Shown here piece after piece: positions 34,940-55,742 of a DNA stretch of 64,000 bases. Numbering within the stretch: the first letter of the stretch is position 1; every line of letters begins with the position of its first letter. The position numbers and the translations under genes are program-made. Under the pieces are notes generated by a model that did not search any database, was not told the DNA's origin, and saw only the letters and a program-made list of their open reading frames with translations. The stretch covers positions 62,001 through 126,000 of the forward strand of contig NZ_CAAJGM010000263.1 of assembly GCF_900996235.1 (NCBI RefSeq). The letters run 5' to 3'. The DNA comes from Paraburkholderia sp. BCC1885. GTDB taxonomy: Bacteria > Pseudomonadota > Gammaproteobacteria > Burkholderiales > Burkholderiaceae.

Positions 34940-36964
34940 TCAGGTCGACGCAACCGTCTTGCGCAATGTCAGCGCAATCAGGTACGGGCCACCGATCAAC
35001 GTCGCGACAAGACCCGCCGGCATTTCCAGCGGGAACAGGACCTGACGTCCGAGCCAATCCGCGAAGCCCATCAGCAGCGCGCCGAAGAGCGCCGCCACGA
35101 ACATCTGCCCTGCGGGTCTGCGCGCGCCGGAATAGCGCGCGATATGCGGCGCAATCAGGCCCACAAAAGACAGCGGCCCTACCAGCAGTGTGGACGTAGC
35201 CGTAAGCAGCGCCGCCAGCAGCAGAATGGCGAACCGAGCCCGCACGACGGGCACACCGAGGCCGCTCGACATGGACGAACCCAGGCCTAGCGTTTCGAGC
35301 CAGCGCGCCATGAGCGGGCCAAGCACCAATGCCACGAGCGCGATCGCGCCCGCGGCATAAGCCGCTGCCGGTGCGACGTAGTAGGTTGAACCGACCACGA
35401 AATTCATTAGTAGACCTGCACGTGGGTCGTCGCTTGCAAGCAGCGCGCCGACGACCGCCTCGAACAGCGCGCTGATTCCCACGCCGATCAGCAGGAGCCG
35501 TTCGGGCGCGAACGAGGCGCGCCCGCCCAGCCACAATAGCAGCGCAAGCGTCGTTATAGCGCCGGCAAGACAGCCAGCGAACAGAAACCCCGGCGTCGGA
35601 TCGAGTCCGGCAAACAACACGACGACGATACCGAGCGCCCCGCCCGAACTCACACCGAGCAGGTCGGGGCTCGCCATCGGATTGGCCGTGACGCGTTGAA
35701 TCAGCGTGCCGGCGAGCGCCAGCAGCACGCCCGCGGACATTGCCGCCACCGTGTGCGGCAAGCGCCAGAACAGCAGCGCGTCAATCTGCGCGGGACTGGA
35801 CACCCGCCAGCCGTCGACACCGCGCGACACCGCGAACGTCAGCAGTATTACCACGGCAAGTCCGGCGATCGCCCACGGCAAACGCCTTGCCAGCTTGCCG
35901 GGCGGCGCATGCGCCACCGCACTTGCATGCAGGTCAGGCTGACTGCGCAAACGCGGCAGCAACAGCAGGAGCAGCGGCACGCCGAGCAGCGAGGTCACCG
36001 TGCCGGTCGGCACCAGATGCGCGGAAAACAGTTCTGTGGCCGATAGTGCCTGAACGATTTCGTCGGTTGCCCACAGCAGCGCGGCGCCCACACACGGCGC
36101 CCAGATCAGCCGCTGCCGCAGACGCCGCGCACCCGCGAGCCGCGCGAGCGTGGGCGCGGCGAGGCCCACAAAGCCAATCACACCCACCGCCGAAACGACG
36201 CAACCCGTCAGCACAACCGCAATCAACAGTGCGGCAAAGCGCGTGCGTTGCAGAGAGATGCCGAGGCTCTGCACGGTCGAGTCGCCCGCTTCAAATACAC
36301 CAAGCGGCCGGCGCAGCAGACCGGTGGCGATAAGGCAGGCGAGCACGCTCCACAGAAGCTGACGGCTTTCCTGCCAGCCGCTTTGATCGAGCGCCCCGCC
36401 GCCCCAGATCAACAGGCCGCGCAACAGGTCGAAATTCGACATGGCGATGGCGAGGCTGATGGCGCCGCAATACAGGTTCACGATCATCCCCGACAGGATC
36501 ACCGAGAGCGACGACATGCGTTGCCGCCACGCCAGCGCGAACACCAGCAGCATCGCCAGTCCGCCGCCGGCCAGCGCCACGGCCGTGCGGCCGCCGGCGA
36601 TCCACGACGGCGCCCATAGTTCGGCAATGGTCAGCGCGAGGTAGGCACCCGGGAAAATACCGAGCGTCATCGGTTCGGCGAGCGGATTGCGCAGCACCTG
36701 TTGCGCCAGCGTGCCCGCCAGCGCGAGTGCGCCGCCGCATAGCAGCGTCATGGCGATACGCGGCAACATGCTATCGCGCACCAGCACCTGATGCAGGTCG
36801 GCGCGGTTCGGTGCGATGAGCGTGGACCAGAACGACGCACCGTTCAGTTGCGCGTGAATCTGCAGGACTGCCAGGATTAACGCGACGATTCCAAGGCCGC
36901 CGACGAGCGCCGCGCGGAAATCACGTGCCGTATCCGGCGTGGAAGAAGCGACGAGATTACGCAA
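34940..36964 (-). CDS. Fused ferric-siderophore ABC permease (FhuB-type)
   Basis: Inner-membrane channel of a FecCD/BtuC-family importer. At 674 residues it holds two homologous permease halves in one chain, as FhuB does, with each half carrying a LRNPLAEP/TANPMASPDLLG-type segment (about residues 90 and 425), a GxxxxxxG helix pattern and FVGLxAPxxAR (about 270 and 595). A TTG start at 36964 has GGAGG six bases upstream and overlaps the preceding gene by eight bases. It is the last gene of the first block. It works with the ATPase and binding protein just upstream to bring the ferric siderophore into the cytoplasm. Confidence 0.93.
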   Translation of the reverse strand: MRNLVASSTPDTARDFRAALVGGLGIVALILAVLQIHAQLNGASFWSTLIAPNRADLHQVLVRDSMLPRIAMTLLCGGALALAGTLAQQVLRNPLAEPMTLGIFPGAYLALTIAELWAPSWIAGGRTAVALAGGGLAMLLVFALAWRQRMSSLSVILSGMIVNLYCGAISLAIAMSNFDLLRGLLIWGGGALDQSGWQESRQLLWSVLACLIATGLLRRPLGVFEAGDSTVQSLGISLQRTRFAALLIAVVLTGCVVSAVGVIGFVGLAAPTLARLAGARRLRQRLIWAPCVGAALLWATDEIVQALSATELFSAHLVPTGTVTSLLGVPLLLLLLPRLRSQPDLHASAVAHAPPGKLARRLPWAIAGLAVVILLTFAVSRGVDGWRVSSPAQIDALLFWRLPHTVAAMSAGVLLALAGTLIQRVTANPMASPDLLGVSSGGALGIVVVLFAGLDPTPGFLFAGCLAGAITTLALLLWLGGRASFAPERLLLIGVGISALFEAVVGALLASDDPRAGLLMNFVVGSTYYVAPAAAYAAGAIALVALVLGPLMARWLETLGLGSSMSSGLGVPVVRARFAILLLAALLTATSTLLVGPLSFVGLIAPHIARYSGARRPAGQMFVAALFGALLMGFADWLGRQVLFPLEMPAGLVATLIGGPYLIALTLRKTVAST

Positions 36965-37979
36965 GGCCGCCTCCGCCGTTGTCGATGGTCGCGAGCGCCG
37001 TGGCGACCGCCTGCGCGAAACGCTGCATCGAAATCAGGCCACCGTATGGTGCGATCACGGGCAATAGCGTCACGCGACGTTCACGCACCACCGGTAGTGC
37101 CTGCCAGATGGCGTTGCGCGCGATCCCCGCGCGCGCGGAAGGCGCCACCGGCCCCACCAGCAGCAGGCTTGCCTGCTGAACCTCGACGAGACGCTGCACC
37201 GGCACCAGCGCGAAGCCGGACCCGGTATTCCAGCGACGGCCTCCGGTCGCCGGATTGGTCGCATTGGCCGCGTTGCCGACTCCGATCTTCTGCAGCATGG
37301 TGTCGAACAGGCTGCCTTGTGCATAGACACGCAGATGGCGGTCGTCGACCAGTTCGGCAACCAGCACCGGCGCGCGCCGCAGCGCCGCATGCGTGGCGAG
37401 TTGCGCGCGCACGTCGGCGACGACGCGATCCGTTGCGGCGATCAACGCCGTGGCATTTTGCGGACGCTGCAGGCGTGCAGCCAGTTCGCGGGTTTCGCCG
37501 AGCAAAGCCGGGTACGGCGTGTCGCTCGACATATAGGCACCGAGTGTGATGGTCGGTGCGAGGCGTTCGAGCCAGGGTCTGGCAGGTGCATGCCCCGGCG
37601 TAATGACCAGCAGATCCGGGGCGAGCGCCTGTAGCATTTCGAAGTTCGGCTGATAGAGCAACCCGATATTGGCCACGCCCGCCGACAACGGCGGCTCGAC
37701 GATCGTGCTGCGATACCAGTCGGGCAGCGACGTGCCGATGGGCGTCACGCCCAGTGCGAGCAGCGTTTCGGTCAACTCCCAGTTGAGGGTGACAATGCGA
37801 TGCGGCGCGGGAGCGGTGCTTGCCGCGCTTGCCGTGCTCGCGGCATTTTCTGCGGCGAATGCGTCAAACGGGCTAAGCGCGCTTAGCGTCCCGAGCGCGC
37901 CGATCCCGGCCAGCAGCTTTCGGCGCAACGGATCCGGCGCGAGGACGCTGCGCATCGATGCATGAGAGGACTTCTTCAT
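36957..37979 (-). CDS. Periplasmic ferric-siderophore-binding protein (FhuD-type, Tat signal)
   Basis: Delivers the iron complex to the fused permease. The 340-residue product has a twin-arginine leader (RRKLLAGIG about residues 19-27, then a hydrophobic stretch ending DAFAAENA), which fits FhuD-group proteins exported by Tat. The mature part has the class III fold elements of the family: IVTLNWELTETLLALGVTP near the start and PDLLVITPG about residue 125. The ATG at 37979 overlaps the ATPase stop as ATGA. An open frame continues upstream but only inside the ATPase gene. The order ATPase, binding protein, fused permease equals fhuCDB. Confidence 0.92.
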   Translation of the reverse strand: MKKSSHASMRSVLAPDPLRRKLLAGIGALGTLSALSPFDAFAAENAASTASAASTAPAPHRIVTLNWELTETLLALGVTPIGTSLPDWYRSTIVEPPLSAGVANIGLLYQPNFEMLQALAPDLLVITPGHAPARPWLERLAPTITLGAYMSSDTPYPALLGETRELAARLQRPQNATALIAATDRVVADVRAQLATHAALRRAPVLVAELVDDRHLRVYAQGSLFDTMLQKIGVGNAANATNPATGGRRWNTGSGFALVPVQRLVEVQQASLLLVGPVAPSARAGIARNAIWQALPVVRERRVTLLPVIAPYGGLISMQRFAQAVATALATIDNGGGGLA

Positions 37980-38767
37980 CGCGGGAATCCCACCGCGTAG
38001 CCCGTTTCGGGATCTGTCAGCACGCCCATCGGCACACCGTAAATCGACTCCAGGCTCGCGGGCCGCATGATCTGCGCCGGACTCGCCTGCATCAGCACCT
38101 TGCCGCTGCGCAGTGCAATCAGTTCGCTGCAAAAGCGCGTCGCCATATTGACGTCGTGCAGTACGACGATCGCGGTCATGCCGCGCTTTTCGCACAACGA
38201 ACGGATCAGGCCAAGAACCTCGATCTGATGGCTGATGTCGAGCGCCGAAGTCGGCTCGTCGAGAAGAACACAACGGCTATTTTGCGCAATCAGCATGGCC
38301 AGCCAGACGCGTTGACGCTCGCCGCCGGATAGATTGTCGACAGCGCGGTCTGCGTAGCGTGCGACATCGGTCCACACCATCGCCTCCTCGACGCGCGCGC
38401 GATCGTCGTCGGTGACGCGGCCGAGCGCGCCATGCCACGGATAGCGTCCTAGCGCGACCAGTTCACGCACCAGCAGAGCGTCGGTGGACGGCGTGTATTG
38501 CGGCAGATGCGCGACCTGCTGCGCGAAACGACGATGCGGCCAGCTTGCCAACGGCTCACCGTCGAAATGGATGCTGCCGCGCGTCGGTTGGTGCAGGCGC
38601 GCGAGCAGGCGCATCAACGAGGTCTTGCCCGAGCCGTTGTGGCCGATCAGGCCGACGACCTGGCCCGGCGCGATATCGAGCGAAATAGATTGCAACAGCA
38701 ACTTGTCGCCGATCGAAAAATCGACGCCGGAAAGCCGGTAAAGCGGAGAATCGCCTGATGACTGCAT
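37976..38767 (-). CDS. Ferric-siderophore ABC importer ATPase (FhuC-type)
   Basis: Energises uptake through the fused permease. The 263-residue product has Walker A GHNGSGKT (about residue 42), the Q-loop segment HLPQYTPS, the signature LSGGERQR (about 147), Walker B CVLLDEPTSALD and a switch His in VVLHDVNMA. All are typical of the iron-siderophore/B12 ATPase family. It starts 38 bases after the terminal NRPS stop, so uptake is co-transcribed with synthesis, and its stop overlaps the binding-protein start. Confidence 0.94.
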   Translation of the reverse strand: MQSSGDSPLYRLSGVDFSIGDKLLLQSISLDIAPGQVVGLIGHNGSGKTSLMRLLARLHQPTRGSIHFDGEPLASWPHRRFAQQVAHLPQYTPSTDALLVRELVALGRYPWHGALGRVTDDDRARVEEAMVWTDVARYADRAVDNLSGGERQRVWLAMLIAQNSRCVLLDEPTSALDISHQIEVLGLIRSLCEKRGMTAIVVLHDVNMATRFCSELIALRSGKVLMQASPAQIMRPASLESIYGVPMGVLTDPETGYAVGFPR

Positions 38768-38805
38768 GACTAATGCCGTAGCTCTTTTAAATTGAGTAGG
38801 ATGAC

Positions 38806-41800
38806 TTAGCGGTTACCAATTGCGTCGCCACTATCTGGTATGTTTGCTTGCTCGTGCTGGCTCGCGTAGACAGTAGGCGCCGTCAGCAGTCTTTTCAGGC
38901 GGTCCCTCACACTGTCGTGCAACGCCGGGTGGTGCACGATCCCGGTGTGGCTCGCATCGATCAGCACTTCTTCGACCGCCGCACTCGTGTAGGCGCGCCA
39001 GTCGCGTCTGCGACCGGCTGCGGTATCGCGGCCGGCGCGCCAGAATGCGATTGGCACATCAACGGTGGGCAGCGTATGCGCGACGCGCAGACGATAGTGC
39101 AGTGCATCCAGTTCGCTTGCGCGCTCGAACAGGACGCGCAATTGCGCACCGTCCGCCTGCTGATCGAGCCACGTGGGCAAATCCGCTTGCTCGCTGCTTT
39201 CAACCAGCGGCGCTTCTGCGGTATGTGTCGCCGTATCGAGCAGCCCGAGAAAATCCACGGCATGACCGCGTGCGCGCAGCAGCGCGGCAACCGCCACCGC
39301 GAGGCGACCGCCAAACGACCAGCCGAGCAATCGGAACGGCCCTTCAGGCTGAACCGTCAGTACGCGCTCGACGCAAGCCTCAGCAAGTGCCTCGAAAGTA
39401 GCTGGGAAATCATCAGCAGATTCCTTCTCGTCGCGCATGAAACCTGGCGAGCGCAACGCGAGCACGCTGGCGACGCCTTGCAACGCAGCGGCGAGAAAGC
39501 GATATTCGCCCACGAGCCCGAAACCCGGATAGAAGCAGAAGAGTGTCAGAGGTGCGCCGCCCGCGTTGAGCGGCTGCAGCCCGGCGTCGCTCACCGCGTC
39601 ATATGACGGGCATAACAACGACTCGCTGTGAAAGCGCTCGCGCCACAACTCGAACGCGCCCTGCTGCGCCGGATCATCGTCTGTCGAAACATGCGGATGT
39701 GCGGGTGTGCTGAGCCCATCGAAGAGGCGCTGGCGTAGTACGGCTCGCGCGTCGATATTCGCGTGGCGATCTGCAGAACACACCAGCGCACGCAGGTGTT
39801 CTTCGAACGTGGCGATCAACCGCTCTAGCTGCGGCGCATCGAGCACGTCTTGCGCCGCGCTCCACTCGACCTTAAGGCAGCCGTTCGCGATCAGTCCGTT
39901 CAGGTCCAGCACGTGACGCGCGGCGGTGGCCACATTCGCATCCATGCCGTTGCCGCTGTCCTCCGTTGCGAACGTGAAGCGCCCTTCGCTCAGTCGCTCT
40001 TCGAAACGGCCGAGGTAGTTGAAACCAATCGTCGAACGCGGCAGCGCCTCCAGCACGGCCCGCGTAGGAGCACGCCCCGCGTAGCGGAACAGATTGAAAT
40101 GCATGCCTTCTGCCGGCACTGTTTGCAGCAGCGCTGCGATCTCGCGGTAGGTCGTCTCCACTTGCGATGCAGCAATCAGGCGTAATGGGTACTGCGTGGT
40201 GAACCAGCCCACGGTCCGGCTTAGATCGAGGCCGGGCGCACACTCGCGGCGGCCGTGTCCTTCCAGTTCGACGATGGGCGGAACCTGCGGCACGTGATCG
40301 GCCAATGCCTGCGACAGCGCGGCCAGCAGAACCTCGTCGACACGTCGGCCGCTGTCGGTCAGGCGGCGCGTCGTCGGGGCATCGAGCGTCCAGTTGCGAT
40401 CCAGGGTGCGACGCGGGGTGCTTTGTGCGAACGTCACCGGTTGTGCACCGCCCGGCGCTTCGAGTTGCTTCTGCCACCAGGCGAGTTCGCTCAGATGCTC
40501 GGGCAAACTCGCGTATTCGGCGAGACGCTGGCTCCATTCTCTCCATGTGGTGCCGGGGCGCGGCAGCATCGGTCGCATGCCGCACGCGCGGGCTGATTCG
40601 TAGGCGCTCAGCAGATCGTCGAGCAGGATACGCCACGACACGCCATCTACAACCAGATGGTGAATCACGATCAGCAGCCGCGCGCCATCGGGCGTCATCA
40701 TGTAAGCCGCGTGCAGCAGCTTGCCGGCGGCCAGATCGAGGCTATCGTGCATACGGTCCGCTTGCGACTCGATGGCGGCGGCCGGATCAGTGGCCTCTCG
40801 TAGATCGACGAAGCTCAACGTATCGCGCGCAGCCGTCGTGGATAGCGGCGGCAAGATCGTCTGCGTCCATTCGTCCGTTCGCGGGTCGCGCCGGAAACTC
40901 GCGCGTAACGCATCGTGTGCCACAAGTAGCGCGTCAAACGCGGCGCGCAGTGCGTTCGCGTCTAGCGCGTCAGCACTGCGCAGCAACACTGACTGATTCC
41001 AGCGCGCGGGGGCGTGCGGATACCGCTCGAAAAACCAGCGCTGCATTGGCGCCAAGGGCACCTCGAGCGGCTCGCTCACGGCCGCTTCACTCTCAGCCGC
41101 TGCGACGACGGCCCGCGCCACGATTGCCAAACCGCGCACCGTCGGATGCTCGAACACTTGACGCGCAGACACTGTCCAGCCAATCGCACGCGCCTGGGCA
41201 ATCACGCGCAGACTGGAAATCGAATCGCCGCCAAGCGTGAAGAAGTTATCGGTTACGCCAAAGTCGTCGCGCCCCAACACGGTCTGCCATACCGCGAGCA
41301 GCGCTGTTTCGACGTCCCCGTCTGGTTCCTCTGCCCTCTGCAATACGTCATCCGGCTCCGGCAATGCGCGCCGATCGAGTTTGCCGTTAGGCAAGGTGGG
41401 CAATGCCTCCAGCGCCACGCAGATCGAGGGCACATGCGACGCGGGCAGCGTGCGCGCCAGTTCTTCGCGCACGGCATCAGGATTCGCCGGACCGGTGAAA
41501 TAGGCGACAAGTCGCTTACGCTCCCCATCTCCGCGCAGATCGACCACGGCTTCACGGATTTTGTCGATGCGCCGCAGCGCCACCTCGATCTCGCCCAGCT
41601 CGATGCGATGCCCTCGCAACTTCACCTGCTGATCGATGCGGCCAAGAAAATCGATAATGCCGTCGACGCGCGCGCGGCACAGGTCACCGCTGCGATAGAC
41701 GCGCGAACCCGGTGCGCCATACGGGTCGGGTACAAAGCGCTCGGCCGTCAATGCGGGCCGAGCGAAATAACCTTGCGCAAGCGTCGGGCCGCCGATGCAC

Positions 41801-44397
41801 AACTCCCCCAACGCACCGTCAGGCGCGCGATTGCCGTCGAGGTCCGCGACATAGGCATGTCGCGCTGGATAGCAGCGGCCAATTGCAACAATCGCCTGCT
41901 GTGCGTCGGCGTGGCTAACCGGATGATGCAGCGCTGCCACCGTGGTTTCGGTGGGCCCATACAGATTGTCGATGGCGACGTGCGCAAGCGGGCCTTCGTA
42001 CCAGCGCTGCAAGGCGTCGCCCGGCAAGGCTTCGCCGCCCACCGTGATCTGCCGCAACGCGATACGGTTCGCCGGCGGCAACGCAATACGCCATTGCTGC
42101 CAGAGCGCGGTGGGAATCCGCGCGAACGTCACCTGTTCATCGCATAGCGTGCGGTTCAGCGACGCCAGTTCCCATTGCTGCGGGCCGCGCATCACGACAC
42201 GGCCGCCCATCATCAGCGCGGGCAAGAATTCGTGCAAGGCGACATCGAAGTTAATCGTTGAGGACTGCAATACGATGCCGGATTCGGTGATGCGATGCTC
42301 GTGGAGAAAGTCTTCCAGATGCAGGGCAAGCGAGCGATGCGAAATCGCCACGCCTTTCGGCGTGCCAGTCGATCCGGACGTGTAGATCACATAGGCAAGC
42401 GAGTCGGGATGCACATCCCACGATGTGAGCGCATCGATTTTCGATTCACCCTCCGAGGATGCGAGCACCGTCCGCAGCGGCTTCAGCAAGTCGCGGCACT
42501 CGACCCGCGTCGTGTCGTCGACCACCACTCGCGCTACACCGGCGTCGACGATCATCGCCTGCAAACGCGCACGCGGATACTCGGGATCGAGCGGAACGAA
42601 CGCGCCGCCCGCCTTGAATACGCCCAGAAGCGCCGCCGGTAGCGCCAGCGAGCGTTCCAGCAGCAAACCCACGCGCTCGCCCGCGACGAGGCCATCCGCA
42701 CGCAGCGCGAGCGCGATGCGCTCCGCCCAGGCATCCAGCTTCGCATAGGTCAACGCTGCGCCCTCACACCGCAACGCCACGCGCGCAGGATATTGCCGCG
42801 CACGCTCAGCGATTCGCTCGTGCACAGCGCTGAACGGCTCTCGCGTGATGTTTGGCCTCGCATCGCTTCGCTCGTGCCGCACCGCCAGGTCACCCACTTT
42901 TCGGGCCGGCTGCACAGCGATCTGTTCGAGCAGCTCCGCATAATCGTCCAGCAGACGCCGTGCCGTGGTCTCGACAAAGCGGTCACGCGAATAGGTCAAC
43001 GCCAATTGCAATGTGTCTCCTGCGCCGCGATCACGCCCATTCAGCGCCAGGTCGAAGCGCGCAGTGGGCGCGACGTCGAGCAGGGACTCGACGATAAGAC
43101 CGTCGCTGCCAACCCGGGTGGCACGTTGCGCCTGCGTGCTGTCGGCGGCGAGATCGAACATCACCTGAAACAGCGGTGAGCTGTCCAGATTGCGTTCGAT
43201 CGAGAGCGCCTCGACAAGGCGCGCGAATGGCACGTCCCGATGAGCCTGTGCTTCGAGCACGCGCTCATGCAGATTTCGCAGCAATGCATCGAACGGCTGC
43301 GCGCCGTCCAGATCGGCTCGCACGATCAGCGTGTTGACGAAGAATCCGACCAGCCCCTCCAGTTCGGTGCGTTCGCGCCCCGCAGTGGGGACACCGACCA
43401 CCACCGTGCGCTGCCCCGAATACCGGCACAGCAGCACGTCGAACACCGCCAGGAGCAGCGTAAATAATGTCGTGCGCTGATTGCGCGCAATTGCGCGCAG
43501 CGAATCGGCGAGCGCGGCAGAAATCGACAACCGTGCCAGGCCGCCGTCGTGCGAACGCATCGCGCGCGGCGGCAGGTCGCGCGGTAACGTCAGCTCGGCT
43601 GGCGCGCCGGCCAGCCGTTCGCGCCAGTATGCAATCTGCTCTTCGAGCAGCGCATTGCCTGCCCATTCGCGCTGCCATAGCGCGACATCCGCCAATTGCA
43701 CCGGCAGCGCCGGGAAATTCCGCTCACCGTGATATAGCGCGAGCAGGTCGCGAAACAGGACATCCATCGACCACGCGTCCGCAACGATGTGGTGTACCAC
43801 GAACTGCAAGACGCGCTGTGCGTCACCGGTTTCAAACAGTCCGACGCGTAGCACCGGTCCATTGACCAGATCGAACGGCTCGCAGGCGAAATCGCGCAGA
43901 ACTTCTTCAAGCGCTACGCCATCGTCCGTAATGGTCCGCTGCGTGAAGCCATAGCTGGCGTCGGCGTGCGGATATTGCATCGGCACGCCATTGTCGGCGT
44001 CGAAGCGCAGACGTAGCGCTTCATGGCGCAGCACCAATTGCGTCAAGGCACGATGCAGCGCCGCGACATCGAACGTGCCGGAAAGACGCAGCGTGTGCGT
44101 GATGTGATAACCGGCGTGCTGCGGATCGAGGCACCAAAGAAACCACAGGCGTTCCTGCGCAAACAGCAACGGAAAGCGCGCCGGACGCGGCACGAGCGGC
44201 ACCACAGGTATTGCATCCGCATCAAGCCCTTGAGCGCGAACACGTGTACGAAACAGCGAACGCTTGTCTTCGGCCAGCGTCGCGTATTGCTGCGCGAGCT
44301 TTAGTGCATCTGGACGGCGAGCTGTCGTAAGCACGGGTGCGGGCGCAGTGCTCGTAGCAGACTCGGCAAGCGCTTCGTCAAACGATTGGCCCGTCAT
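38806..44397 (-). CDS. Terminal NRPS: C-A-PCP-E-TE
   Basis: Adds the last residue and releases the product. The 1,863-residue protein has C (about 204), A (TSGSTG about 677), PCP (GGDSI about 1057), E (HHLVVDGVSW about 1247) and a type I thioesterase (GWSFGG about 1690, LLDTAT Asp region, a late DASHTG His). The binding code read by eye is DVHRTGLVAK, identical to module 1 of the three-module NRPS. The His239/Arg278 pair suggests an anionic side chain, and I propose graminine. Epimerisation just before the thioesterase gives a D-configured C-terminal residue. The C-domain motif is HHIVADAWS, with Ala in place of the usual Gly of HHxxxDG. The ATG at 44397 was preferred over a TTG at 44445 that lacks a ribosome binding site. 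Confidence 0.93.
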   Translation of the reverse strand: MTGQSFDEALAESATSTAPAPVLTTARRPDALKLAQQYATLAEDKRSLFRTRVRAQGLDADAIPVVPLVPRPARFPLLFAQERLWFLWCLDPQHAGYHITHTLRLSGTFDVAALHRALTQLVLRHEALRLRFDADNGVPMQYPHADASYGFTQRTITDDGVALEEVLRDFACEPFDLVNGPVLRVGLFETGDAQRVLQFVVHHIVADAWSMDVLFRDLLALYHGERNFPALPVQLADVALWQREWAGNALLEEQIAYWRERLAGAPAELTLPRDLPPRAMRSHDGGLARLSISAALADSLRAIARNQRTTLFTLLLAVFDVLLCRYSGQRTVVVGVPTAGRERTELEGLVGFFVNTLIVRADLDGAQPFDALLRNLHERVLEAQAHRDVPFARLVEALSIERNLDSSPLFQVMFDLAADSTQAQRATRVGSDGLIVESLLDVAPTARFDLALNGRDRGAGDTLQLALTYSRDRFVETTARRLLDDYAELLEQIAVQPARKVGDLAVRHERSDARPNITREPFSAVHERIAERARQYPARVALRCEGAALTYAKLDAWAERIALALRADGLVAGERVGLLLERSLALPAALLGVFKAGGAFVPLDPEYPRARLQAMIVDAGVARVVVDDTTRVECRDLLKPLRTVLASSEGESKIDALTSWDVHPDSLAYVIYTSGSTGTPKGVAISHRSLALHLEDFLHEHRITESGIVLQSSTINFDVALHEFLPALMMGGRVVMRGPQQWELASLNRTLCDEQVTFARIPTALWQQWRIALPPANRIALRQITVGGEALPGDALQRWYEGPLAHVAIDNLYGPTETTVAALHHPVSHADAQQAIVAIGRCYPARHAYVADLDGNRAPDGALGELCIGGPTLAQGYFARPALTAERFVPDPYGAPGSRVYRSGDLCRARVDGIIDFLGRIDQQVKLRGHRIELGEIEVALRRIDKIREAVVDLRGDGERKRLVAYFTGPANPDAVREELARTLPASHVPSICVALEALPTLPNGKLDRRALPEPDDVLQRAEEPDGDVETALLAVWQTVLGRDDFGVTDNFFTLGGDSISSLRVIAQARAIGWTVSARQVFEHPTVRGLAIVARAVVAAAESEAAVSEPLEVPLAPMQRWFFERYPHAPARWNQSVLLRSADALDANALRAAFDALLVAHDALRASFRRDPRTDEWTQTILPPLSTTAARDTLSFVDLREATDPAAAIESQADRMHDSLDLAAGKLLHAAYMMTPDGARLLIVIHHLVVDGVSWRILLDDLLSAYESARACGMRPMLPRPGTTWREWSQRLAEYASLPEHLSELAWWQKQLEAPGGAQPVTFAQSTPRRTLDRNWTLDAPTTRRLTDSGRRVDEVLLAALSQALADHVPQVPPIVELEGHGRRECAPGLDLSRTVGWFTTQYPLRLIAASQVETTYREIAALLQTVPAEGMHFNLFRYAGRAPTRAVLEALPRSTIGFNYLGRFEERLSEGRFTFATEDSGNGMDANVATAARHVLDLNGLIANGCLKVEWSAAQDVLDAPQLERLIATFEEHLRALVCSADRHANIDARAVLRQRLFDGLSTPAHPHVSTDDDPAQQGAFELWRERFHSESLLCPSYDAVSDAGLQPLNAGGAPLTLFCFYPGFGLVGEYRFLAAALQGVASVLALRSPGFMRDEKESADDFPATFEALAEACVERVLTVQPEGPFRLLGWSFGGRLAVAVAALLRARGHAVDFLGLLDTATHTAEAPLVESSEQADLPTWLDQQADGAQLRVLFERASELDALHYRLRVAHTLPTVDVPIAFWRAGRDTAAGRRRDWRAYTSAAVEEVLIDASHTGIVHHPALHDSVRDRLKRLLTAPTVYASQHEQANIPDSGDAIGNR

Positions 44398-44470
44398 GTT
44401 CGCCGTTTCCCATTTATCTGCGACGCGAATCGCACACGGCAGCAAGTCGCGGCGCCAATAAGCGAATCGT

Positions 44471-55660
<11,190 letters not shown>

Positions 55661-55742
55661 GAAGGCTCTTGATTCGAGAAAGTTTCCGGCGGCTGGTGCA
55701 TGGGTCGTCAGCTTCCTGGCGCGTGCCGCGATCAAAGCGGGT

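Noticed and set aside
44398..44445. TTG start extending the terminal NRPS by 16 residues
   Set aside because: No ribosome binding site upstream; the ATG at 44397 gives a usual NRPS N-terminus.
55661..55735. TTG start extending the three-module NRPS by 25 residues
   Set aside because: The extra residues are atypical and the ATG at 55660 begins a normal NRPS N-terminus.
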